Notes under the pieces: model-generated
What the model was told of the DNA's origin: nothing
Database searches by the model: none
Seen by the model: the letters and a program-made list of their open reading frames with translations, nothing else
Made by a program: the position numbers and the translations under genes
In this document: one piece after another, positions 33,847-42,357 of the stretch
Numbering within the stretch: position 1 is the first letter of the stretch
Layout: every line of letters starts with the position of its first letter
DNA from: Labrenzia sp. CE80
GTDB lineage: Bacteria; Pseudomonadota; Alphaproteobacteria; Rhizobiales; Stappiaceae
Assembly (NCBI RefSeq): GCF_009650605.1
Contig: NZ_WAJT01000001.1
Location: 2,170,001 to 2,234,000 of the forward strand
Direction of reading: 5' to 3'
DNA length: 64,000 nucleotides

Positions 33847-35691
33847 TCATGCGCTGTGGGCGAGAACGACCGGATCACCGGCGGAAACGCGCTCGCTGAC
33901 GGTCATGCTAGTATCTGTCTGCTGGTTGCTGCCAGCACTTTGTGGCTCGGCGCGCGCCGCACGCATGGCTCCAGCTGGAAGCTTTACAGAGACGGTCGTC
34001 CCCTTGCCGTTACGGCTTTCGACCTGCAATGCGCCTCCATGAAGTTCGGCCAGTCCCTTGACGATGGACAGTCCCAAGCCGCTGCCGCTGTTTCGAGGGC
34101 CCTCTTCGGCTTCGATACGTACAAATGGCTGACCGAGGCGTTCGATCATCTCGGCTGGGATGCCGATACCCTGATCTCGCACTTCAAGTATCTGGAACGG
34201 GGCTTTCGAGCGAACAGAGACCGAGACCTTGCTGCCCTTGCCGCTGAACTTGATTGCATTGGTCACGAGGTTGATGACGATCTGCTTCAGTGCACGGCGA
34301 TCTGCGGGAAGAACCGGAAGACTGCCCAGATCGGCAAAGACAAGCTCCACGCCTGCCCGCTCTGCGATCGGCGCCATCATCGCGCGGCAGCTTTCCAGGC
34401 ACGTGCCCAGGTCAACCGGCTCAATCGTCAGATCCATATGACCTGTCTCGATGCGTGATGTATCCAGGATGTCGTCCACGACCTGGAGCAAATGCATACC
34501 CGATTGATGGATCAGCTCAGCATATTCCCGGTTTTGCACGCTCGACGCCTGTTCGGCAGGCATGGCTCGCAGCATGTCGGAAAAACCGATGATCGCATTC
34601 AACGGTGTGCGCAATTCATGACTCGCGCTCGCAATGAACCGCGTCTTGGCGATAGAGGTTTCCTCTGCCATCTCCTTGGCCTGACGCAATTCCTGATCCT
34701 GGGCCTTGCGTGAGGAAATGTCCTGAAGCGCCAGCCGAAGGCTCACTTCTCCTTCGTTCGACGCCATTTCGCGGAACCTCAGGCAGGCCCAGATGTACTC
34801 GGCAGCGCCGCCTTCACCTGGGGCGTTCGCCCCCTTGCGCAGACGCAGTTCGACGTCGGAAACAACCTTGCCGCAACGCGCTTCATCAAGACGGGTCAGA
34901 TAGTAGGGCCGGTCCGAGACATGCACCCGCTGGAACAGCCAATCGCCCTGCGCCTGACGGCAGGAAAACCCGAGCACCGCCTCAAGAGGACCGCCGAGGA
35001 CCTTTGCGGTGCCATCTGGTTCGACTGAACAGACGATATCGGTTGCCGTGTCGTTGAGAAGCTTCAGGCGTTCTTCCCCCCTGCGCAAGGCCTTGCGAAC
35101 GCGCATATGATCCAATGCAAGCCGCAGGGCGAGAACGGACATATAGGCACAGGCAGCCAGGGCAGAAATCAGGGTCGCATGCGGTGTGGCAAGCGCGAAG
35201 GACACCTGAGCCTGCGGCACCACCGCCAGAAGACCAACAAGCCCGACGCAAAAAGCCGCTGACGCGGCGATGATTCGGCGCGAGCCCGAAAGCGCTGCCT
35301 CCATCGGCACAACGGCAAGCCAAACAAGGGCGAAAGAGGACAGTCCACCGGTAAACAAACAAAGCCCAGTCAGAAATATTCCGAAAAGAGCGGCCGAAAA
35401 GGCATGCGCGCGCTCAAGCTTGCCGGTCTGGGACAAATACATCGCCAGCGGCCACTGGCCGAGCATCCAGGCAAGGACCAGAGCAAAGGGAAGGCTCGTC
35501 GGCCCGATGAGCGCCAGATGCAAGGGCAGAATCAAAAGCGCAATGGCGCCGCCACCCAGGCAACCGGCTAGAAAACTGCGATGACGCGGCTCCTGCAAGG
35601 GGTCGCCCAAGACGGCCGGATAGACCAGTCCCGACAGCTGAGATTGAATGTTTTCCGTCAATCCGGAGAATTTCGACAACTGGTTACGCAC
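33847..35691 (-). CDS. DivJ-like membrane PAS sensor histidine kinase
   Basis: This 614-residue kinase has about six hydrophobic segments between residues 40 and 195, a PAS domain (about 205-330), the HisKA H-box ASHELRTPLNAIIGF with phospho-acceptor His358, and an HATPase domain with IVINLVTNAIKFSG, VRDQGIGIP and GSGLGLSIVKGLAELHGG. The layout (membrane sensor, PAS, kinase) and size resemble Caulobacter/rhizobial DivJ, which phosphorylates DivK. Other PAS kinases share this layout, so the name is tentative. No response regulator is adjacent. Confidence 0.88.
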   Translation of the reverse strand: MRNQLSKFSGLTENIQSQLSGLVYPAVLGDPLQEPRHRSFLAGCLGGGAIALLILPLHLALIGPTSLPFALVLAWMLGQWPLAMYLSQTGKLERAHAFSAALFGIFLTGLCLFTGGLSSFALVWLAVVPMEAALSGSRRIIAASAAFCVGLVGLLAVVPQAQVSFALATPHATLISALAACAYMSVLALRLALDHMRVRKALRRGEERLKLLNDTATDIVCSVEPDGTAKVLGGPLEAVLGFSCRQAQGDWLFQRVHVSDRPYYLTRLDEARCGKVVSDVELRLRKGANAPGEGGAAEYIWACLRFREMASNEGEVSLRLALQDISSRKAQDQELRQAKEMAEETSIAKTRFIASASHELRTPLNAIIGFSDMLRAMPAEQASSVQNREYAELIHQSGMHLLQVVDDILDTSRIETGHMDLTIEPVDLGTCLESCRAMMAPIAERAGVELVFADLGSLPVLPADRRALKQIVINLVTNAIKFSGKGSKVSVSVRSKAPFQILEVRDQGIGIPAEMIERLGQPFVRIEAEEGPRNSGSGLGLSIVKGLAELHGGALQVESRNGKGTTVSVKLPAGAMRAARAEPQSAGSNQQTDTSMTVSERVSAGDPVVLAHSA

Positions 35692-36022
35692 GATACACTA
35701 CCAAGCCCAATACGCAGGCGAAGGGATCCAACTGATTTCGCTTTATTTTGCCGCCGACCACTTAAGGAACGATAAAGGATAAACGCCAATCGGACCTGTC
35801 GAGACAAAAAATGCAATCAGCTCTAGGGCTTGGTCCGCGATAGATAAAATTTGATCCAATTTTTCTGAAAACTTGCCTCAAATACCTGTTTCATTTGATG
35901 AAAAACGCGCTTCTGGGTTCAACGCGGCCTTCGGATGTGCCTGCTAACTTGAAACAATAAGAAAAGCACTGCCGTCTGGCGCGACGAGCATTGCAAGACG
36001 AATTGAACTGAAGGGTAGCAAC
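35692..36022. other. 331-bp divergent intergenic region
   Basis: The region lies between the divergent DivJ-like kinase and DUF5330 genes. It contains AT-rich promoter-like DNA but no open frame worth reporting, no repeat and no clear operator that I can see. Confidence 0.5.
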
Positions 36023-36487
36023 ATGTTCTTTCTGCTAAGGACAGCATTCTGGCTGACGTTGGTTTTGGTTCTGATCCCGCTTGGATCCGATACAGAATCA
36101 GATGCAAACGAAAACATCGATCCGATCGCCGCGTATTTTGCAGCGCAGGCGACCGTGGCCGACCTCGGCGGCTTCTGCGAACGCAATCCTGGAGCCTGCG
36201 AAACAGGTGGCAACGCCTTGTCCGCCATTGGAGCTCGTGCCCGAGACGGTGCACGGATCGTCTATGAGTTTCTCGATACCCAGGTCGCAGACACCAACGT
36301 TGCCGACACCAAGACCGGCCTTGCGCCCGTCGAACAAGATCACTCGGACCTGATCACCGGCTCGACTTCCTCCGGCACCTTGACCTCACAGGACATGGTC
36401 ACGCCGTGGCAGGGAAGCGAGACTTCGGCGTTCAGTCCGACTTTCGAAATTGGGCCCGTACCGCGGCCCAACCCTCGCGCGGGATAA
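36023..36487 (+). CDS. DUF5330 family small exported/membrane protein
   Basis: This 154-residue protein has an N-terminal hydrophobic segment (FFLLRTAFWLTLVLVLIPLG), then the family core AAQATVADLGGFCERNPGAC and GARARDGARIVYEFL, followed by a low-complexity Asp/Thr/Ser tail. DUF5330 is found in Hyphomicrobiales and has no known function. Two cysteines in the core may form a disulfide outside the cytoplasm. A terminator-like hairpin follows about 145 bases downstream. Confidence 0.85.
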   Translation: MFFLLRTAFWLTLVLVLIPLGSDTESDANENIDPIAAYFAAQATVADLGGFCERNPGACETGGNALSAIGARARDGARIVYEFLDTQVADTNVADTKTGLAPVEQDHSDLITGSTSSGTLTSQDMVTPWQGSETSAFSPTFEIGPVPRPNPRAG

Positions 36488-36825
36488 TTCCGAACGAGGG
36501 GCCGTGTTTCGGGGAAATGACCTCTTTTCCGAAAACCGGCTGTTTGCGCCCCGCTTGACCGGGACCGGTGGCAACACCTTGTCGCCTCCGTTTCCGGAAT
36601 TGACGGCAACACTGAAGCGGATCTTCCGCTGCGCCGCAAATGGATAGCTGCCCATTCCATTTGCGGCGTTTCTTTCTTTTCAGAAAGACGACTGGCGCCG
36701 CTGCCTGACATGGCACTTGCCGAATTTTCCTGCGTTGATGGTCCGCTCCGATTTGCAACTCGTGCGCCGGGAGCTATATCAAGCGACAGATCACCCTTGA
36801 TTTGACCGGCGGGCAAAAAAGCAAC
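36488..36825. other. 338-bp intergenic region between DUF5330 gene and sufE
   Basis: It contains the strong terminator at 36632-36681 and then the sufE promoter region. I found no convincing small gene; the open frame ending near 36647 overlaps the DUF5330 gene and runs into the hairpin. Confidence 0.55.
36632..36681 (+). terminator. Intrinsic terminator after the DUF5330 gene
   Basis: CGCCGCAAATGG (36632-36643) and CCATTTGCGGCG (36657-36668) form a perfect 12-bp stem with a 13-base loop, followed by TTTCTTTCTTTTC. It is unusually far (about 145 bases) from the preceding stop. Confidence 0.85.
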
Positions 36826-37260
36826 ATGACCAGCACACTTGATGACATTGTCGAAAGCTTCGAGTTCCTCGATGACTGGGAAGATCGCTACAAATATGTG
36901 ATCGACCTTGGCCGGGAACTTCCCCCACTGCCCGAAGCAGAAAAAAACGAGGCCAACAAGGTGCGCGGCTGCGTGTCACAGGTCTGGTTGGTGACAGAGA
37001 TTTCCCGCTGTGAAGATGGCCAGCCCATGATTGCCTATCGCGGCGACAGCGATGCGCTGATCGTACAGGGACTCGTTGCAATCGTACTGGCGCTTTTCTC
37101 AGGAAAAACCGCGCAGGACATCCTCGACACGGACGTCGACGGCCTGTTCGCCAGGCTTGGTCTCCAGGAGCACCTGACGCCTCAGCGATCCAACGGCCTG
37201 AAATCGATGGTGGCGCGCATTCGTGCAGACGCCGAGGCCGCGCTTGCAACAGCGGCATAA
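36826..37260 (+). CDS. sufE: SufE-type sulfur-acceptor protein
   Basis: This 144-residue protein is of the SufE family, which accepts persulfide sulfur from the SufS cysteine desulfurase for Fe-S cluster assembly. The active Cys is in KVRGCVSQVWLVTE, preceded by LPPLPEAEKNEANKV and followed by LALFSGKTAQDIL. ATG 36826 is preferred over the upstream TTG at 36802 on length. No other suf gene is nearby. Its stop is 3 bases from the stop of the convergent DUF6456 gene. Confidence 0.93.
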   Translation: MTSTLDDIVESFEFLDDWEDRYKYVIDLGRELPPLPEAEKNEANKVRGCVSQVWLVTEISRCEDGQPMIAYRGDSDALIVQGLVAIVLALFSGKTAQDILDTDVDGLFARLGLQEHLTPQRSNGLKSMVARIRADAEAALATAA

Positions 37261-37263
37261 GGA

Positions 37264-38103
37264 TCAGGACAGCTCTTTTCGGTTGGGCTGTTCTGCGCGG
37301 ATCCGACCATCGCCGTTTCCAGCGGTGGTCACATAGCCATAGCGGCTGGCAAGACCTGTGAGCGCAATTTGAAGCACGACCTTTCCGGACCGCGCCGGCC
37401 ACCCCCGCTCCACCTCGACTGCCGTCAAGCCCTTGAGATGACAGCAAACATCGACAAGCAGACCCGCAAGAACCGGCTCCAACCCTGTCAGAACCCTCTC
37501 GACACGTTGCCGGGCGGCGATGACATCATCCGACAGGTCGGCTGCCCTGCCCCGATTGCCGGTCGTCCCGCCACCTCCCCCCGTGCGCCAGCCGCCTGAC
37601 ATGGTCGGCATGAGCCGCGCGAAACCATAGTCCGCACGTAACCGCTCGCCAGCCTCGACCTGCGCGCGGTCCAGAAGAGACCGGCCGTTGCGATCCTTGC
37701 GGCTCGCGAGCCAGGCAAGCGGACTTTCGCAAAGGTTTACCGGAACCGCCGTTCGTCCGCCGCCTTGCGGATCTGCGACATTCAGAAGACGTATTTCACG
37801 GTGCTGCTCAAAATAACCATCCCCCGCGCTCAGCCAGCGTTTGAGGGCCAGTCGCCCGGCGGAAGACAAGATGAGCGTTTGATGCCTCCCCGACTCCAGA
37901 TGACCCTGGCGCTCGAGAACCGCGACAAGATCCGGATTGTCCACGGGCCGCTCGGACCTGTCTTGCCGCACCAGGGTCCACAGCAGCGCCTTCTCCTTCC
38001 CGCCTTCGCGTTTGAGATGAACTCCCTTTTGCGCCAGGGATTTCAGCAAAGAAAGCAATTGCTTTCGATCCGGCGTCGAGGTTCTCTCCGAAGCACTGGT
38101 CAT
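37264..38103 (-). CDS. DUF6456 protein, GafZ-like (C-terminal half of GTA activator GafA)
   Basis: This 279-residue protein has a winged-helix-like N-terminal region (about 10-110) and a DUF6456 domain (about 123-258) with NLCESPLAWLASRKDRNGRS, QVEAGERLRADYGFARLMP, LLVDVCCHLKGLTAVEVERG and WPARSGKVVLQIALTGLASR. In Rhodobacter, DUF6456 forms the C-terminal part of GafA, the direct activator of the GTA. In Caulobacter the two halves are separate genes, gafY and gafZ, and GafZ is reported to act as an antiterminator with RNA polymerase. Here it overlaps the DnaA-like gene by 4 bases (ATGA), matching the split form. A GTA role is inferred. Confidence 0.88.
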   Translation of the reverse strand: MTSASERTSTPDRKQLLSLLKSLAQKGVHLKREGGKEKALLWTLVRQDRSERPVDNPDLVAVLERQGHLESGRHQTLILSSAGRLALKRWLSAGDGYFEQHREIRLLNVADPQGGGRTAVPVNLCESPLAWLASRKDRNGRSLLDRAQVEAGERLRADYGFARLMPTMSGGWRTGGGGGTTGNRGRAADLSDDVIAARQRVERVLTGLEPVLAGLLVDVCCHLKGLTAVEVERGWPARSGKVVLQIALTGLASRYGYVTTAGNGDGRIRAEQPNRKELS

Positions 38104-38513
38104 TGAACACCTCCCAAGGCTAGGTCTGCCACCATTTCCTGCCGCATGCTGATCAGACGCTCAATCTGCCCGACAAGTTCATCAAAGATCGGGTCCTCTC
38201 TTCTCTCCTCAATGCCACGGCAGGCATGTGCCACCGTCGAGCGGTCGCGTCGGTAATGGCGAGCGACATTGATCAAGGGCATGCCGATCTCGACGTGGGC
38301 CAGGTACATTACCAACTGCCGGGCTTCGGCCATATGCGCCTTGCCGCGCGTTGTGCGGTAGAGATCGGTGGGTTGGATGCAGTAGGCCCGGGCGACATAT
38401 CCCTCCGCAAGATGCAGATGCGCAGCTGTGCGATTTCGAGCCAGTAAACTCGTCAGCCCTCCTGGTCCGTAGATCGGGCGCTGAGGGATAGACCCCTCCC
38501 GGCAATCGCTCAT
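38100..38513 (-). CDS. DnaA-domain-IV-like DNA-binding protein, GafY-like (N-terminal half of GafA)
   Basis: This 137-residue protein has a C-terminal DnaA domain IV-type helix-turn-helix (about residues 36-108): RGKAHMAEARQLVMYLAHVE then LINVARHYRRDRSTVAHACR. It lacks the AAA+ ATPase part of DnaA, so it is a regulator and not an initiator. Adjacent to a DUF6456 gene it corresponds to the DNA-binding half of GafA (GafY of Caulobacter), which binds GTA promoters. The ATG is at 38513. Upstream, ATGGTTA (reverse TAACCAT) near 38592 resembles a CtrA half-site, which would fit CtrA control of gafA in Rhodobacter, but one half-site is weak evidence. Confidence 0.85.
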   Translation of the reverse strand: MSDCREGSIPQRPIYGPGGLTSLLARNRTAAHLHLAEGYVARAYCIQPTDLYRTTRGKAHMAEARQLVMYLAHVEIGMPLINVARHYRRDRSTVAHACRGIEERREDPIFDELVGQIERLISMRQEMVADLALGGVQ

Positions 38514-38830
38514 TGCAATCCTCCAATGCTGTCGAAAACAAAGGCCTCACCTGAACTAGGCTTATTTTCCTACATTGTAGTCATGCAATTTATGGTTAGG
38601 GATAACTTTTCAAACAACCTTAAGATGACGCCTGCATCAACACCTAACGGAAAGCTTTCTGGCCTTTCAACACAATGGATTTCCTCGCGTTTTTTCGTGA
38701 CGGCCAAAGTCGGTCCACTTTCACCGAAACTTGCGCCTTGAGGGAAAACAAAAAAAAGCCGCCCGGAAACCCGAGCGGCTTTTTTTGATTTTTCAGATCA
38801 GCGTCCGGATGACAGACGCGGAACTGTTCC
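38514..38830. other. 317-bp region upstream of the GafYZ-like pair, ending at the mucR terminator
   Basis: It should carry the promoter of the GafYZ-like operon and, at 38751-38786, the mucR terminator. The 71-codon plus-strand frame inside it has no ribosome site or family and is not accepted. Confidence 0.5.
38751..38786. terminator. Bidirectional intrinsic terminator downstream of mucR
   Basis: Arms AAAAAAAGCCGC (38751-38762) and GCGGCTTTTTTT (38775-38786) are exact complements, giving a GC stem with A/T runs on both sides. It lies 45 bases after the mucR stop and also insulates the GafYZ-like operon from mucR transcription. Confidence 0.92.
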
Positions 38831-39247
38831 TTACTTGGAGCGCTTGCGCTGCTGGCCAAGACCCATCTTTTTGGCAAGCTCGGAACGAGCTGCAGCATAG
38901 TTGGGAGCAACCATCGGATAGTCGGCCGGCAGGTCCCACTTTTCGCGGTACTCTTCCGGAGTCATATCGTAATGGGTGCGCAGGTGCCGCTTGAGCGACT
39001 TGAACTTCTTGCCATCTTCCAGGCAGATGATGTAGTCGGCCATGACCGACTTCTTCACCGGAACTGCCGGCTTGAGTGGCTCTGGCTCTGGCTCATGAGA
39101 GGCTGTGGATGTGCGCTGAAGGGCACCATAAACCTCATTGATCAGATTCGGCAGGTCTGTAGAAGCCACGGTATTGTTACTGACATATGCAGAAACAATA
39201 TCAGCGGTCAGGTCAATAAGGTTGGTATCCACCGGACTATCAGTCAT
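38831..39247 (-). CDS. mucR: MucR/Ros family zinc-finger transcriptional regulator
   Basis: This 138-residue protein has an N-terminal helical oligomerisation region (LIDLTADIVSAYVSNNTVAS) and the Ros/MucR DNA-binding domain VMADYIICLEDGKKFKSLKR followed by HLRTHYDMTPEEYREKWDLP. It is a nucleoid-associated regulator of surface polysaccharide, motility and cell-cycle genes in Hyphomicrobiales. MucR also interacts with CtrA/cell-cycle circuits in related species. Several mucR paralogues usually exist per genome, so the exact regulon is unknown. A clean terminator follows. Confidence 0.93.
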   Translation of the reverse strand: MTDSPVDTNLIDLTADIVSAYVSNNTVASTDLPNLINEVYGALQRTSTASHEPEPEPLKPAVPVKKSVMADYIICLEDGKKFKSLKRHLRTHYDMTPEEYREKWDLPADYPMVAPNYAAARSELAKKMGLGQQRKRSK

Positions 39248-39597
39248 TTTCCACCTGTTCTTTAGTTCAAATCAGGAATTTTTCTGTCTGGCCTCGCAAG
39301 CATCTTGATGCGCCATACACCGCAAATAACGGTTACTTGAAATTGGCACTAATCAGAAATTAATCTACTTGGAAGGCAACGATCGCGCCCTTATATCGTC
39401 CTGCCTTGGGGCCGACAACCCCTCATTCTTAATAATGACAGTAATTTTTCTAGAAAAATTCCATGTAGGGAAATATTTCACATGTTCATAAGCTGCGACA
39501 TTTTGAAATCTACTCGGCATTTTAGCCATATTTCATGCAAACAAGCGTCAAATAGCGCTTTCGTTACACGCACCTACATAGCGCCGGACACGTAATA
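39248..39597. other. 350-bp AT-rich intergenic region upstream of mucR
   Basis: This region is distinctly AT-rich, as is usual upstream of mucR genes that bind their own promoters at AT-rich sites. I see no gene or strong repeat. It separates mucR from the end of the mnh operon. Confidence 0.5.
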
Positions 39598-39942
39598 TCA
39601 CCTATCCGGACCAAGTACACCCTTGAGTGCATCAATTTTGGTGTCAGCACAAGGCCGATACCCGACTGCATATGCAGCTTTCGCCAGCAAATGCGCCGAA
39701 ACCGGGGCGGTCAGCAGAAAGAACACCACACCGGCGACAGCGCGCGTAACCACACCGAGATCCCCCGCATAAACAGCCAGCGCCAGCAGCATCATGCCTG
39801 AGCCGAGTGTTCCGGCCTTAGAGGCGGCATGCATACGCATGTAAAGGTCATTCAGGCGCAGAAGACCGACCGAGGCAACAAGCGCAAACAAGGCGCCCGC
39901 CACCAGCATCAAGCCCACAATAATGTCGATCGCGGCTGTCAT
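39598..39942 (-). CDS. mnhG: Na+/H+ antiporter subunit G
   Basis: This 114-residue membrane protein with three hydrophobic spans is of the MnhG/PhaG family (IVGLMLVAGALFALVASVGL, LYMRMHAASKAGTLGSGMML, VVFFLLTAPVSAHLLAKAAY). The motif RMHAASKAGTLG is diagnostic. It is the last gene of the seven-gene Mnh/Mrp operon and overlaps mnhF by 4 bases. It is needed as part of the hetero-oligomeric antiporter. Confidence 0.93.
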   Translation of the reverse strand: MTAAIDIIVGLMLVAGALFALVASVGLLRLNDLYMRMHAASKAGTLGSGMMLLALAVYAGDLGVVTRAVAGVVFFLLTAPVSAHLLAKAAYAVGYRPCADTKIDALKGVLGPDR

Positions 39943-40295
39943 TGACCGGCCTCCCTGCGCTGAACGCTTTCCTCAACTTCCTGCATGATCGTCTCATCGC
40001 CGGCGCTGCCCCTGTTCAGGACGAAGCGGGCAAAGGCAACGGTGGCAAGGAAGCCGACAAGACCAAGGGTGATGGCGATGTCGATATAGAGATAATAATC
40101 TGTGAGCACGCCGATGGCCGCGATAAAGCCGATGCCGACCGCGACCAGCATGTCGAGGGCAATGACCCGGTCAGGCAGGGTCGGACCGCGCACCGTCCGG
40201 TAGACAATCAGCAGGAACGATATGGTGAGAACCGCCAGCGAGATGTGCACACACACGTCCAGAAAGTTTTCGGCAAAGGCCGCAATGGGTGTCAT
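39939..40295 (-). CDS. mnhF: Na+/H+ antiporter subunit F
   Basis: This 118-residue protein is of the MnhF/PhaF family. Three spans are seen, with the signature RTVRGPTLPDRVIALDMLV between the first and second and YYLYIDIAITLGLVGFLATV in the third. Overlaps of 4 bases with both mnhE and mnhG indicate coupled translation. Confidence 0.93.
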   Translation of the reverse strand: MTPIAAFAENFLDVCVHISLAVLTISFLLIVYRTVRGPTLPDRVIALDMLVAVGIGFIAAIGVLTDYYLYIDIAITLGLVGFLATVAFARFVLNRGSAGDETIMQEVEESVQRREAGQ

Positions 40296-40768
40296 CGGAA
40301 CACCTCCAGGATCTTGCGTTCAAACCCGTTTTTGATGTCGTCGATCGTCGCCTGCGGGTCCGGCACATCGATACAATGAACATAAAGCGTCTTGCGGTCT
40401 TCCGAGACGTCCACCGACAGGGTTCCCGGGGTCAGCGTGATCAGGTTGGCCAGCATCGTGATCTCGAAGTCCTGGTCGACCGTCAGCGGATAAGCAATGA
40501 TTCCCGGCTGCAGGTTCATGTTTGGCCGCATGACAATAAGTGCTACGCGCCAGGCGGAAAGAGCCAGCTCGTAGATAAAGAGAAGTGCCAGGCCAATCGC
40601 CTTGCCTGCCCGGTTGAAATAGCTCCCGGTCCCGACCTGCTCGCGGATCAGGTAGAGGGCGCCTGTCGACAGGACGAAGCCGAACATCAAGTTGACGACG
40701 GTAAAGCTTCCCGACACGGCACCCCAAGCCAGCGCCATCAGGATGTTGATGAGGAACAAGCCGGTCAT
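40292..40768 (-). CDS. mnhE: Na+/H+ antiporter subunit E
   Basis: This 158-residue protein is of the MnhE/PhaE family, with two N-terminal spans (LFLINILMALAWGAVSGSFT) and the family segment ITLTPGTLSVDVSEDRKTLY followed by VHCIDV. It directly follows mnhD without a gap and overlaps mnhF. Confidence 0.93.
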   Translation of the reverse strand: MTGLFLINILMALAWGAVSGSFTVVNLMFGFVLSTGALYLIREQVGTGSYFNRAGKAIGLALLFIYELALSAWRVALIVMRPNMNLQPGIIAYPLTVDQDFEITMLANLITLTPGTLSVDVSEDRKTLYVHCIDVPDPQATIDDIKNGFERKILEVFR

Positions 40769-42352
40769 CTAGAGACCTCCGAAAACAGAGCGGACATAGC
40801 CAAGGGGCTCGACAACACCGCTTGCTCCGCGCGAGACAACCTGCAGCATCCATTCTGGCTGCAAGCCGAAATAAACCACAAGGGCCGTCAGAATGCCGAT
40901 CGGGAGCCAGAACGATGCGGAGCCAAGTTGGCCGATTGGACTGATCCGGACCGTTGAAGTTCCGTCCGCCGTTCCTTCCGGCCCGCCGCGCCAGAATGCG
41001 AAAATCCAAATTCGGCCGACGGCGAGTGTCGTCAGGAAACCGGACAACAGGATGACACCTGCAAGCCAGTTGCGACCATCGCCGAGAGCTGCATCCACGA
41101 GCATGACCTTCGGCCAGAAGCCGGAGAACGGCGGCAGGCCGGAAACGGCAAATCCGAGCACGAGGAAGACAGCAGCGAAAGCGGGGCTCGCCTGATAGAG
41201 GCCACCCAACTCCCGAAGACGGTAGGATCCGCCCATCAGCATCATCACACCTGCAGCCATGTAGAGTGCAGTCATCACGATGATGGAATGCACGGCGTAG
41301 AAAATCGCACCGGAGATGGCGAGGGTCGAGCCGACCGCGACGCCCGCGAGCATTGAGCCGATGCCGGCGATCACGAGGTAGCCAAGGATCCGGCGAACTT
41401 CACCCTGTGCCAAGGCGCCCATGGCACCGGACAGCATCGTGCCCATGGCGACCAGCGCAATCAGGTCAGCCATATAGGCTCTGGACCCCGGCAAGATCAG
41501 AACGAAGACGCGGATCAGCGCATAAACGCCCACCTTGGTCAAAAGACCGGCAAAGACCGCAGACACGACAATGTTCGGCGTATGATAAGAGGCCGGCAGC
41601 CAGAAATTCACAGGGAACGCCGCTGCCTTCATGGCAAAGGCCAACAGATACAGCGCGGCAATCGTTGCCAACGTACCGGACGCGCCATTTTCAAGCGCGG
41701 CAACCTTGGTTGCCAGATCCGCCATGTTGAGCGTGCCGAACATGCCGTAGAGAAGGCCGGTCGCGATCAAGAACAGGTTTGTGCCGATCAGGTTGAGGAT
41801 GCCGTATTTGACCGACCCGTCCAGCTGTGGCCTGTCATTGCCCAGAACCAGAAGTCCATAGGAAGAAATCAGGAGGACTTCAAACCAGACGTAGAGGTTG
41901 AAGACGTCGCCTGTCAGGAAGGCACCTGAGACACCCGTCATCAAAAGCAGCAGGAACGGATAGAAACCGTAGCGGCGACCTGTGTTGTCGATGGTGGCAC
42001 TGCCGTAAATCGCCGCGCAGAGCGCAACAATCGAAGCAATGGTCGAGAGCGTTACACCCAGCGCATCGGCGGTAAAGGCAATTCCGAATGGCGGCAGCCA
42101 GTTGCCCATGACCATGGTGATCACGCCCTTGTCCAGAACGCGCGCGAGCAGGCCAATGTTGGCAGCGACCAGCAGAACCATGAAGATCAGACCGATCTTG
42201 GGCTGAGCCTGCGTGTTCTTGCGGGTCATCAGACACAGCGAGCCGCCAAGCAGCGTCAGGATCGACGGTGCGACAATCAGCCAGTCGCCCGCGGAGACCG
42301 GAGCGACGGCCATGGCCTGTGAGATATCAACGGAAACGGAGGAACCGGCCAT
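40769..42352 (-). CDS. mnhD: Na+/H+ antiporter subunit D (proton-translocating, NuoL/M/N-like)
   Basis: This 527-residue polytopic membrane protein is homologous to complex I antiporter-like subunits. It contains the broken-helix Lys segments and motifs such as AFAMKAAAFPVNFWLPASYH, LTKVGVYALIRVFVL and AVSGLPPFSGFWPKVMLVDA. With MnhA it forms the ion-translocating core of the Mnh/Mrp complex. The ATG at 42352 is five bases before the mnhC stop codon. Confidence 0.95.
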   Translation of the reverse strand: MAGSSVSVDISQAMAVAPVSAGDWLIVAPSILTLLGGSLCLMTRKNTQAQPKIGLIFMVLLVAANIGLLARVLDKGVITMVMGNWLPPFGIAFTADALGVTLSTIASIVALCAAIYGSATIDNTGRRYGFYPFLLLLMTGVSGAFLTGDVFNLYVWFEVLLISSYGLLVLGNDRPQLDGSVKYGILNLIGTNLFLIATGLLYGMFGTLNMADLATKVAALENGASGTLATIAALYLLAFAMKAAAFPVNFWLPASYHTPNIVVSAVFAGLLTKVGVYALIRVFVLILPGSRAYMADLIALVAMGTMLSGAMGALAQGEVRRILGYLVIAGIGSMLAGVAVGSTLAISGAIFYAVHSIIVMTALYMAAGVMMLMGGSYRLRELGGLYQASPAFAAVFLVLGFAVSGLPPFSGFWPKVMLVDAALGDGRNWLAGVILLSGFLTTLAVGRIWIFAFWRGGPEGTADGTSTVRISPIGQLGSASFWLPIGILTALVVYFGLQPEWMLQVVSRGASGVVEPLGYVRSVFGGL

Positions 42353-42357
42353 GGAGA

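Noticed and set aside
36450..36647. 65-codon plus-strand frame after the DUF5330 gene
   Set aside because: It overlaps the DUF5330 end in another frame and runs into the terminator hairpin.
38592..38598. CtrA binding site upstream of the GafYZ-like pair
   Set aside because: Only a TAACCAT half-site is clear; a second half at the proper spacing is missing, so it is mentioned but not listed as a site.
38526..38741. 71-codon plus-strand frame between the GafYZ-like pair and mucR
   Set aside because: It lacks a ribosome site, has no known family, and overlaps the expected promoter region of the GafYZ-like operon.
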